Part shown: positions 49,390 through 58,379 of the stretch, piece by piece
Layout: each line of letters starts with the position of its first letter
How positions within the stretch are numbered: the first letter of the stretch is position 1
Source: Dryococelus australis
Taxonomy: Eukaryota; Arthropoda; Insecta; Phasmatodea; Phasmatidae
Direction: 5' to 3'
DNA length: 64,000 nt
Assembly (NCBI GenBank): GCA_029891345.1
Contig: CM057009.1
Location: 309,321,666 to 309,385,665, forward strand
Notes under the pieces: model-generated
Told to the model about the DNA's origin: nothing
The model's input: the letters and a program-made list of their open reading frames with translations, nothing else
Databases searched by the model: none
Program-made: the position numbers and the translations under genes

Positions 49390-50570
49390 GTTTGCTTTAG
49401 CGACATCCACAAGCGCGAAAGTGACTTTTTTTCCACGTGACAGTAACATAGAAAAAGTTTAAAAAGTTTTTCATTTGTGGATGGAAGATCAAACACAAAA
49501 ACACATGCCTTTAAGTAGCATTGTAAATTGTGAGAAAGCTTTACGGATCTACTCTCGCGTGGTATTCTGTTCTGGGGAATGAAGTGCTGGTGAAACTGAA
49601 ATAAAATTCACATTGAGAAATTAAAAAATCTATACATCCATCACAGCTAAAAGCTTGGAGAAGCAACCTTCGGGACAACAAAGCTGCAAAAAGTTTTCCA
49701 TAGCAGCTTCAACCAATCTCGAAGACAAGGGTTACCTGCCAGAACAAGTCTTTAATGCTGATGAAACGGTCTCATTTTGAAAGTGCATGCCAAGCTGCAT
49801 GTTTATATCAGGGGTAGAAAAAACTGCATCAGGTTTCAAGGCAGGAAAAGATATTGTAAATTTTCTTTTGTGTGCAAATGCATCAGGAACCCGCATGGTC
49901 AAGCCTATGCTGCTCTGTCGTTTGCAGAATTCCATAGCTCTTGCTGGAAAATCAAATTTTCTATTACCTGTTTACGGGCGAGCAGAAACAAAGGCGTGAG
50001 TCTCTGCTGAAATATTTTTGGACTTGTTTAAAAACTGTTTTGTAAAAAAAGTGGAAAAGTATCTCCCCGAAATAAATCTGTCCTTCAAAAATTTCCCCAT
50101 TCTGGATAATGCACCTGGACGCCCAGATGCACTCAAGTTTGCTCATCCAAATGTTGATGGTGTACTCCTGCCTCCTAACACATAATCAATAATCTAACCA
50201 ATGGACCAAGGAGTGAGAGCATCATTTAAATCCTGTTAAACAATCATGGATATGAAAGAAAAAGGACCTGAAACTGACTGTTCTTCTGTGCTGAAAAACT
50301 CGCATCATTTACCACCGCATGATTGTCATCAAGCCGCCGTCGTATAAGTTAGCGGAATTAACTATTTGTGCATGTTGGCATAAGCTCTGGCCTGAGGCAT
50401 TCCAAAACTTTCAAGGATTCGCAGCCATTGAGATTATGCACATTGTTGACATTGCACAACATTTAAAAGGTGTATGTCTTGAAGATATTTAGTCACATGA
50501 AGTGAAGGAACTGCTGAATGTCACAGTGATGAGTTGAACAAAGAAGACCTTGAAGAACTTTATGCATGAT
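49390..50570 (+). pseudogene. pogo/Tigger-like (CENP-B/jerky family) transposase relic
   Basis: This is the catalytic DDE domain of a pogo-type transposase, which inserts at TA. It starts, damaged, around 49390 (ATSTSAKVTFF). The first catalytic Asp is in VFNADET (GAT at 49760). Then come GVEKTASGFKAGKD, the second Asp in PILDNAPGRPDAL (GAT at 50105), LLPPNT, and the third Asp in PMDQGVRASFKS (GAC at 50204). The second and third Asp are 33 codons apart, the DD32D spacing of this family. Upstream helix-turn-helix (CENP-B-like) domains are not readable. There is a stop two codons after the NADET motif (TGA), another before the PMDQG motif, and multiple stops beyond 50230. The downstream region reaches a tail (ELNKEDLEEL, about 50530) typical of the family's C-terminus. 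Confidence 0.8.
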
Positions 50571-50634
50571 GTAATCTTCAACAATAGTAAACGACTGAAT
50601 TGACGCATGACGTCTTCAACAATAATAAACGACT
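50568..50634 (+). repeat. Short tandem duplication (about 38 bp, two copies)
   Basis: tcttcaacaatagtaaacga and tcttcaacaataataaacga are repeated 38 bases apart, each preceded by catga. They mark the 3' edge of the Tigger relic. Confidence 0.7.
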
Positions 50635-50769
50635 GCTGTTCATCAGTGCAACTGCATCTCTGGCAGTTAGTCTACCAAGTCACGATTATGCCACCTGCAA
50701 GTTTGTTGTATCTACTGGGTCAGGACAGGTGTCCCAATAATAATTTATTGTTTAGCCTGATGAGCCACC

Positions 50770-52505
50770 GAGACCATGCAAGAGGTCCAGGGTGAGTACA
50801 GCAGTGTGCCGCGGGATGCCGCCACATGCAAGGTGCCTAGGTCCCACCGCTCTCCACTACACCACACGCACAAAGGATCTAGGTGCTGGGCTTGCACCTG
50901 CTATCCCTCTCTCCAGATGCCCTATGCCAGTGAAGGAAGGGATGGCCGAGGAGTATATAGGGAGATGCATCCCAACCTGCGGATCGTCAGTTCTGCTTCA
51001 GTTCTCGATTGCCTCTCCTGAGCCCTCATTGCTCCAGCTATTGGTGACGAGGATCAATCCTCGCCTTGTACTTCATCGCTCACCTCGTGGGGCCGAAGAT
51101 CCTCTCCAGCACAACCGAAGGAAGAACCAATGGCGTCGACAGCTACACACTTAAACACATTCTGTCCTTTAAGGACAACCTGAGAGTAGAGCTCATCCCA
51201 AAGTTATAACGCTACTGCCTCTCCTAGTAATTTTGCACAGGGCGCCTTCCCTGGGCCCAGGGTGTATTGCCTTCCACCTAGCCTGTGTGGAATTAGGATA
51301 TAGCACGTTTGCCATCTGTGTTTATTTCCTTAGTGTCAATAAATACTGATCTTACCAGATCTCTTGACTTTCATTCAGAGTTCCTTCCCTGTGGCATATC
51401 GGAGTTGGAGGACTCAGCAGGAGACAGGGTTGTGCTTTTTCCGAACTCACACATCACAACAGCACATCCTTGGAAGGCCACTCATTCTCTGCCCTGGCAG
51501 TGAACGGTAGAGCCACGACACTAGGGTACCGTCCCCTGGAAGTTGGCTTGCTGGTTCAAAGTCGCTGCTTACTTCGTGATGCCGAGGCGAGGATCTTCTT
51601 GGAGACCAGTGACCACTAGACACTCGTCTCACCAATATTGGAAGGCCACCCGTTCCTTGCACCAAGTGGGAGGAACGGTAGGGCCACGACACTAGGTACG
51701 CTCCCTGTGGGATAGGCTTGCCGGCCAGAATGCTCAACTCTCACCGCTCACTGGTGGTGCCGAGAGGGTTGCATTCTGGTGCAGGGAAACTTATCCTCGC
51801 AGTACAACATCGTGTGGTTCCCACAACTATCACCCCTCAGCTCGCGCCTTCTCAACCTGGTAGAGAAGTTGAGACGGAGGCGGTGTTGGCGGCCTTAATT
51901 TGCACCTACTCGTGGACACATACACATCAACTGCCAACCTCCTGCAACCTCAATTCTTGTGCCTAATGCCTTATACCTGTAAGGGTAGATTTGAGAAATG
52001 GGCCAAGAAGGCGAGAGCTATATCCAAAAATCCACATTGACTACATATTCTTCCTAGTGGGTTCGGACTGCCTAGTACATGTGAGCAAGCTGCATTACTG
52101 TAATGCCTCACCATACTAGAACCCACGGTACCACCCGTGGGCTTGTTTGAACCACCCACCAAAGTTGGGGAAGGACACCGCCCTATAGTGCTGGAGGCAC
52201 TGTTTGGCGTAAGTACCACACCCGCACATACCACCTCTCAGTCGAGTGCTACTCCGGTAGAGGGAACAGAGACAGTACCGGCACGTACCGAACCACCTCG
52301 CCGGCGTACTGCACCACCACCTAAACCTTCACGTCGCTGCATAAAGGTTGTTGACCACGACTTCGTACCTAGACGCTAACCATCACAGGGCGCGTCCCCG
52401 TACTAATACCTGAACAAACCACCTTGAGGCGTGACTCGCCTAGCGTTGAGTAAGTCACCTAGGACAGGAACAGTCAGCTGGAATTGTCACGCATCAAGGA
52501 GGGTA
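50770..52505 (+). repeat. Gypsy 5' LTR/leader region (partner LTR missing)
   Basis: The block of higher GC starts near 50770. A TATA box (gagtatataggg, 50951-50962) and a polyadenylation signal (AATAAA, 51338-51343) are ordered as in the U3-R of an LTR, and a primer binding site follows at 52511. The distance from AATAAA to the primer site (1.17 kb) is too long for a normal U5 and includes an internal direct repeat (51470-51554 and 51636-51723). Either the LTR/leader is unusual or sequence has been inserted. No 3' LTR exists in the window to align, so LTR borders are not proven. Pro-rich open frames here (for example 52137-52379) have no known domain. Confidence 0.5.
51470..51723 (+). repeat. 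Direct repeat of about 85 bp within the Gypsy leader
   Basis: Two copies, 51470-51554 and 51636-51723, share ggaaggccac, gaacggtag, ccacgacactagg, taggtac/gtacc and ggcttgc, offset by about 168 bases. Confidence 0.75.
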
Positions 52506-52510
52506 TTTTT

Positions 52511-52528
52511 TGGCGCCCAACTTGGGGT
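52511..52528 (+). promoter_or_regulatory. Retrotransposon primer binding site, tRNA-Lys type
   Basis: tggcgcccaacttggggt closely matches the 18-base sequence complementary to the 3' end of tRNA-Lys used as minus-strand primer by several Gypsy elements. It lies upstream of gag, as expected, and fixes the element's + orientation. Confidence 0.8.
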
Positions 52529-52653
52529 GCTCGTCAGAAACAAATTAGGCCAGCATGACCCAGAGGCTAGAAAACTAGCCAGCTCTAAAATAAAACCCGG
52601 ATCAGACTTTGGAAAGTTGAGAAACACCCCGTGGCACTCAAGAAACCCCAAAG

Positions 52654-53860
52654 ATGTCAGACACCAACGATGTAGTGCGGGAGCACTCAGAGGAAACCAT
52701 GGACTCCCTCCCTAACTACCAATGCGCTAAGGCAGAATGCCCCGGAGAAGGGATCCATAGAATTGAGTGCACGAATTGCCAGCGCCAGTTTTACTACTTC
52801 GGTTTAGGTTGGGATGACATTGTCCGCCACACCGACAGCCTTGAATGCCGGTGCAAGGACTGCCGGACGCGCCAGACTACATATTGCAGCTGGTCCACCT
52901 GCCTGGCAGAAAACCTAACAGTGCCGTTCAAAAGGGAAACTTCAGATTCCCGACTTTGTGGGCCGGCCCCATGAAGACCCGCTGTCGTTCTTGACAAATA
53001 TGTGAAAAGGCATTTAAAGAACAAGGAACTCCGCAAAAACAGTGGTTTAAACTCGTGCAAGCCTGCCTCGAGGGTAAAGCACCGACTGGTGGGGGAAAAT
53101 GGGGAGATTATCACATTGTGGACTCTGTTCCGAAATTGTCTAGCTATGGAATTTACCGGGAGGTATTAGTGAACCTTCCAAGGAGTTCTACAGCTGGATC
53201 TGACCCTCAGAGAAGAGACCAAAATATTAATCCGCCTGAAGGTGTAAATGTTCTGACGTATTTTCCCATAGGAAAACGAGGAAAAATACATACTGCACAT
53301 CACCCGCACGCTGTTACTGCAGCTATGAAATCTATTAATTTTACTGAAGCAGCAAGATATAGACGAGCTGGTGGACCGGGCGCGAGAAATTGACTGCAAC
53401 CTGCAGGCGCAGGCCCGTCTAGAACGTCCGAAACCAAGAAAATCTGTGGAAGCAGAGAAAACGCCAGAAAGAAGGTCAAGGCACCATCACCCGCACTGCC
53501 GGTGCGTAATCTTCCGAAGTGTTGGTTCTGTTCCGGCTATCACTTTCATAAAGACTGCCCGACACGGTCGGCATCACACGCTTGCATGGAAGAAGGGGGC
53601 GCAACTGTTGGTCCGGACCCACTCTCAACCCGCTAAAGGAATCTTCTCCAGTAGGAAACGCCAACACCAGCGGAGCCAAAGGGCCCGTCATCCTACTAAT
53701 GGACGAAGAGGCCGAACCGCCTGAGACTCCTCGTGTTAAGATCATGTTAATCTGCCAAAGTATGTTAGCACTACAGAACTCTGTAGCCACTGGAATTTTT
53801 ATCTGCAGCGACATACTTTCTGCTGAACAATGGGAAACAATACGGCCTCAATGACAACCG
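52654..53860 (+). pseudogene. gag: Ty3/Gypsy gag, broken
   Basis: This is the capsid/nucleocapsid region of the retroelement, packaging its RNA in cytoplasmic particles. The first frame (52654-52974) opens with an acidic start and then a degenerate PHD-like Cys cluster (CAKAEC, ECTNC, CRCKDC) in which the expected His and Cys in the middle are replaced by Tyr and Gly. The capsid part, about 52980-53400, is spread over three frames (for example WFKLVQACLEG-type residues around 53040 and ELVDRAREIDCNLQAQARLE at 53355-53420). A nucleocapsid knuckle, CWFCSGYHFHKDC (about 53518-53560), has C-X2-C-X3-H-X4-C spacing, one residue shorter than the common CCHC box. At least four frameshifts are present. 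It is followed directly by protease-like sequence. Confidence 0.7.
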
Positions 53861-54290
53861 TCCGAATGGCCAAACCCGACTGCATCCTGGCCGTGGATGG
53901 GAGAATTGCGCTCACTTTCACAATGCAGAAGATAACCAGCACTGCTGAGTTCATTGTAGCTCCCAGCTACAGGAAATGGTATTACTAGGTTACCCATGAC
54001 TCTGACAACAACAATGCATGATGTATCACGGACAGAGCAAAGTTCACTTAGGCCATTAACACGGAGTCTCAGTTAACTGGGAACACGGCCCACAGGCAGA
54101 AGTTGCACCACCCTTATTGGCCTCCGAAATCAACCAGGACCTCGACCTGACCAGGTTCCAACAACTAAAACAAGTTCTGGATGAGCATGCTGGGGCGTTC
54201 GGAGCCAAAGGAGCTCATCGCCAGACCAGAGCAATACAACATGAGATATGGCCGACTGCCAGCAAGCCCATATACAACCGGTCATTTTGA
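53860..54290 (+). pseudogene. pol: Ty3/Gypsy protease/pre-RT region, badly decayed
   Basis: Fragments such as DGRIALTFTMQKITSTAEFI (about 53895-53955) resemble the C-terminal half of a retroviral-type aspartic protease; the DTG/DSG active site is not readable. The sequence then drifts through stops to the RT entry near 54290. The call relies mainly on position between gag and RT. Confidence 0.45.
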
Positions 54291-54317
54291 GTATCCACCA
54301 AGTACCACTAACTGATC

Positions 54318-55340
54318 ATGGATCAGATAAATGAAATGAAACAGCAGGGTGTCAATGAGCCATCAGATTCACCCTATAATTCACACGTTGTATTAGTGCC
54401 TAAGGATGGACAGCTGTGGTTCTGTGTGAATTATAAGGCTTTGAACTATGTCACTCACCCTGTTGCTCTACCGGCCATTAACCTGGCTCATATGCTACGC
54501 GATATAAGGAAAGCGCAGATTTTCAGTACCCAGTTCTGCTTTGTTTACCTCGACGATGTCATCATTTATTCCAAGACCTGGGAGGAATGCCTGAAGCACC
54601 TGTAAAGAGTTCACGAATGCCTCGAGATCCATGGCATGACCGCCAAGCTGTCGAAGAGCCACTTTGGGAAAACCTCCATAGAATACCTTGGACACGTGGT
54701 GTCGCCAAGTAGCAACATTTCCCGGACAAACTCTATACGAGCCATATAAGAGGTTGTTGAGCCCACTACCAAGAAACAACTCGGGCAATTCTTGGGGCTT
54801 TGCAACTGTCTGAGGAACTTCATGCCAGACATTGCCAGTCTGATGGCGCCCCTACACCCCCTCCAAGAGAAGGAAGCTATATGACAATGGGGACCGGAGC
54901 ATTGTACGGCATTTCATGCACTGAAAAGGAGCTTCCAGAATGTAAGATAACTTCACCGACCTTAAGGGGAGGGGCCATTAATACTCCAGATGGACGCCTG
55001 CCAAAATGACCTTGGGGCCATCCATTAACAAGATTACCAAAAAGGTCACCGAAGGGTGATAGCCTATGCCAACACCTGCCTGACCGAGCAACGCTACCAT
55101 ATTAACGAGCAAGAATGCTTGGAGGTAATATGGGCGGTGCTAAAATACCGGTACTACCTAGAAGGTACTCATTTCATCCTTTGTACCCACAGCAAGGTGC
55201 TTCAGTGGCTGTAGAAATCAAAAACTGCAAAGGCAAAACTGGGAAGATGGGACATTTTTTTAACAGAATTTTACTTTGAGGTGCAGCACTGTTCCGGAAA
55301 ATCAATTTACGTGCTTGACACCCTGTCCGGACCAGCTTGA
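54318..55340 (+). pseudogene. pol: Ty3/Gypsy reverse transcriptase and RNase H, with core deletion
   Basis: RT copies the element RNA into DNA and RNase H removes the RNA strand. The frame 54318-54605 begins with the conserved SPYNSHVVLVPKDGQLWFCV and a VNYKALN motif, then jumps from RKAQIFST straight to FCFVYLDDVIIYS, with the catalytic YLDD at 54546-54557. The residues normally between (the first catalytic Asp block and the PFG-type region) are deleted, so the active site is incomplete. Past a stop at 54603, KLSKSHFGKTSIEYLGHVVS and FLGLCNCLRNFMPDIASLMA follow in another frame. RNase H remnants run from about 54970 (LILQMDAC) to KYRYYLEGTHFILCT (about 55146-55190) and the HCSGKSIYVLDTLS segment near 55290. 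At least five stops or shifts are present. Confidence 0.85.
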
Positions 55341-55508
55341 CCTGAACTACGCTGAGGAAGTCTGGGACCACATGGTACCACCGCTACCACTAGAAGTCGA
55401 CCCCGAAGAACAGATTCGCTTATTGCAACTCAGAATCAGCCGGAACCAAATAGCGGCCTATCAATAGCAAGATCCTGAGCTCCAGGGACTGCTTAAAATG
55501 CACCCCAG

Positions 55509-56117
55509 ATGCTTCGAACTCCTCAACAATGTAGTATGGTCCCGCAACGGGCAACCAGGGGCAAAATGGCGGATTTGGGTCTCCAATGCCCTCCACGCCA
55601 CTACTATCACCATCACCCAGAAGCAGCTCACCCAGGAACTAAGGAAGTCCTGACAGACATCGTTGGCCAATACATATGGGACGGGATGAGCAGAGATATT
55701 AGACAATGCGTAGGAAGCTGCACGAAATGCTGCAGGGGGAAAGCATACCCTGCACTTCCTCCGACGGCCAAGCCACAGTGCCCAGAGACTCCATGGCTAC
55801 ATGTGGCAGCAGATTTGATGGGCCCCTATCCCTGCAGCACTCGCGGAAACCGGTATCTACTCACTGCAGACCTATTTTCCCGCTGGGTAGAAGCCATTCC
55901 CCTACCCAGCCAGGAAACTCGCCACATAATCAGGAAATTTGAGAATGAAATCTTCCCTCAGTGTGGTTATCCACAGTGCCTACTAACAGACAGTGGAACG
56001 CAATTCACCGGCCGCAAGTGGCTGGCTGCCTGCGAGGAGTGGGGAGTGGAGACATTGACCTCTCCGTCATACCACCCACAAGCAAACCCTACAGAGCGCA
56101 GGAACCAAGAAATATAA
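55509..56117 (+). pseudogene. pol: Ty3/Gypsy integrase, zinc-binding and catalytic core
   Basis: This is the best preserved Gypsy domain, open for 202 codons. It would insert the cDNA into host DNA. The HHCC zinc motif spans residues 37-74 (His at 37 and 41, CVGSCTKC at 67-74). The catalytic core has Asp102 in AADLMGPYP, Asp161 in LLTDSGTQF, and Glu196 in NPTERRNQE; the last two have 34 residues between them, one fewer than the common DD35E spacing. The first 20 or so residues look out of frame with the real domain. A stop (TAA at 56115-56117) cuts the protein just after the catalytic Glu. Confidence 0.9.
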
Positions 56118-56750
56118 AAAATCCTGTTTCTGAGCGTCGGAGCCGACCACCACTACTGGGATAAACATATCCTGAGGATATTGTTTGCCCTACGACGGAT
56201 GAACAAGGCCACAAATGCCAAACCGAGCCAATTCTTGCTAGGAGCCACCTTACGCCGGCCCCTGAGACTGGCAGTGGGGAAACTCCCCTGTCCGTACTAC
56301 CACAGCCAAAAGATATTCAGAGGGCAACCTTAGCATTCGCTGAAACTGCAAGGGAAGCCCAAGACAGATATATTCAATGTAAATATCCACAACCTAGGAT
56401 GGGCATCCAAACCTTCAGTATGGGTAAATTGGTACTCCTGCGGCTGCATCCACTCAGCAAGTCCATTGCCCAGTTTAGCTCAGGCCTTGCCAGCAAATGG
56501 GGGGGCCCATTCAAGGTAGTTAGTCTGTGGGATAATGTGTATTGGATGGAAGACCTACTGGGACTTATCTGCAAAGCAACGCGGGGACAGATCCTGCCGT
56601 TTCCCCACAAAAACCAGGAGGGCGAGATACAAGAAACAGCATTTATAATCTCCGAGGTCTCGGAAAACTCGGACGTACCCGCCCCCAGGTTCCTACCGCC
56701 CACCAGACCGGCCCAAAGACTAGTAATAGTAAACCCCCAGAAATAGCCAC
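56118..56750 (+). pseudogene. pol: Ty3/Gypsy integrase C-terminal (GPF/Y) region
   Basis: After the stop at 56115, recognisable integrase C-terminal sequence continues in other frames: FALRRMNKATNAKPSQFLLG (about 56185-56245), then 56399-56746 (115 codons) with FSSGLASKWGGPFKVVSLWD, the GPF/Y module that follows many Gypsy integrases. No chromodomain or envelope gene is seen. Element similarity fades after about 56850, where a mariner-like fragment begins. No 3' LTR or polypurine tract was found. Confidence 0.75.
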
Positions 56751-56869
56751 TGGTTCACAAGGAATGAGGTACCTGTCACCAGCATGGCCCAAGGGTTCGC
56801 CAAGAGACCCGGGACCAACAAGCCTTACGATACCCTCAACCTGGAAACATAAGGCAAACCCTAAAAAAT

Positions 56870-57485
56870 TAATTGCTCGTAGAAGTTTAGGAATAGGGAT
56901 TCCAAAAAATACAATTCAAAATTTTCTGAAGAAATGCTTAAGGCTCGATTCTTACAAGTTATAACTGCCTCATGAAATTAAACTAAACAACATAGAAAAA
57001 CACATGTAATTTGCAAGGTTTATGCTCAGCACCATATGATGGTAAAACCTTCCTACAGTGTGTTTGTTTTACTGACGAAGTTATATTTTATGTGAATGGA
57101 TGCATTAATCAAAATAACTGTCACATTTGGGGTTCACAGCCTCTTGAAGGAAATTCACAAGGACATTTGCAGGTCACCAAAGGTGAACATCTGGTGGGAC
57201 TGCTATACGATCATGTCGGTCCCTTCTTCAGTGAAAGCACCATTGTGAGGGTAGCATACCTTAATGTTGAACTGTAAGGACTTCCACAGCTTGAAGACTA
57301 GGAAGAAGAAATTTAGCATAGGGTTATTTTCATGCATGATAGGCTTTCCTCAATTCAGCCACTTGTTTATGGATGCTTTAAATCTGAGGTTTCCAAATGT
57401 GTGGGTTGGAAGGAGTGGATTAATTCAACCACTAGACTTTTTTTTATGGAGATACGTTAAAAATATACGGGTATCGCTGGCCTAC
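56870..57485 (+). pseudogene. Mariner-superfamily transposase fragment (DD34D-like type)
   Basis: The fragment starts in the helix-turn-helix region (GIPKNTIQNFLKKCLRLDSY, about 56893-56960). It continues with the first catalytic Asp in CFTDEVIFYVNGCINQNNCH (57075-57130), IWGSQP, LLYDHVGPFF, a degraded second-Asp region near 57335, and FPNVWVGRSG then PLDFFLWRYVKN (about 57385-57465), whose Asp sits where this group has its third catalytic Asp. The conserved WPPRSPD stretch before it is deleted. This kind of transposase is common in insects and other arthropods. It lies downstream of the Gypsy element and probably marks where the Gypsy 3' end was lost. Confidence 0.75.
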
Positions 57486-57489
57486 TTTT

Positions 57490-57850
57490 GTGATGTCAAC
57501 ATGCTTCTTTGGCCAACAAGGGTCCAGACCTCTCGCCCATCAAGAACTTTTGGGACCAAATCAGGCTGCAACTATGGCCAGAAAAACTACGGCAGATTTG
57601 GAGAGTCATTTGTACCAGCTGTGGCAGGATCTGCCTCAGGAGCACATCCAATATCTGTATGCTGCCATGCCCGACTGTATTTCTAAGTGTATCAATGCTA
57701 CAGGTGGTCCAACACCATCCTAAGTTCTTCCTGCATGTGTTGGTCCCCTGCAATACATGCTTGCTGTGGTACAATATTTTGATGTTTTCTGTATATATAC
57801 TGCCATGTCCTGTGCCTGTACCCACGTTGGTGTCCCTGTGATGGCACCCT
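57490..57850 (+). pseudogene. Tc1-like transposase 3' fragment
   Basis: A second, different transposase follows directly. GPDLSPIKNFWDQI (about 57525-57565) is the third-catalytic-acid block of Tc1 proteins, with Lys where the catalytic Glu should be. In a shifted frame TTADLESHLYQLWQDLPQEH and the C-terminal YLYAAMPDCISKCINATGG (57640-57705) complete the protein. The N-terminal two thirds are missing. Its abrupt fusion to the mariner-like fragment at about 57485 marks a recombination or nested insertion junction. Confidence 0.8.
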
Positions 57851-58379
57851 CAGGGTTAAAATTTTTTTTTGCAAATAAGTGTACTTGCGGTCAACAACGG
57901 TAAAACACAGTATAGGCTTGGCACTACTGAACATCGAAGGGAGGTTGCTGTGGGATGTGTACTTCAAGGACCTTATCATTTCTTTACACAAAGGAAGACT
58001 AAAAAGAATTTAAACCCAAATAATAAATTAATCATCAATATATTTTGCTGCTGTTAAAGGTTGTACTTTTATAAATATTTCATTGGATATAAAATATTTT
58101 CCTTGCTATTAAATAATTCTGGGTTTGCATTTTCATTGCAGTATTTCAAGTGTCTCTAGGGTTTTTCTATTGTTGGAACACAGTGGTGATTAGTGGAGCA
58201 AAGATGGAAAAGCCTATAGTATTACTGTTTTGTTTCTTGTCAGTTTTGCAATTTTGTGGCAATCTTAATCTATTTTAAGGGGAGATTTTAAATATTTCTA
58301 GATTAGCTTTATACAAGAATGCAAAAGAACATGTAAATGATTCATAATTAATCATATGTATTTTTATTTCTTGATTCCA
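57851..58379. other. AT-rich DNA, nothing recognised
   Basis: I see no gene or repeat beyond an A/T-rich tail following the Tc1 fragment. Confidence 0.5.

Noticed and set aside
53371..53860. A separate host gene in the Arg/Pro-rich frames near 53.4-53.8 kb
   Set aside because: The frame containing the nucleocapsid Cys/His knuckle shows this is gag; the Arg-rich frames are out-of-frame shadows.
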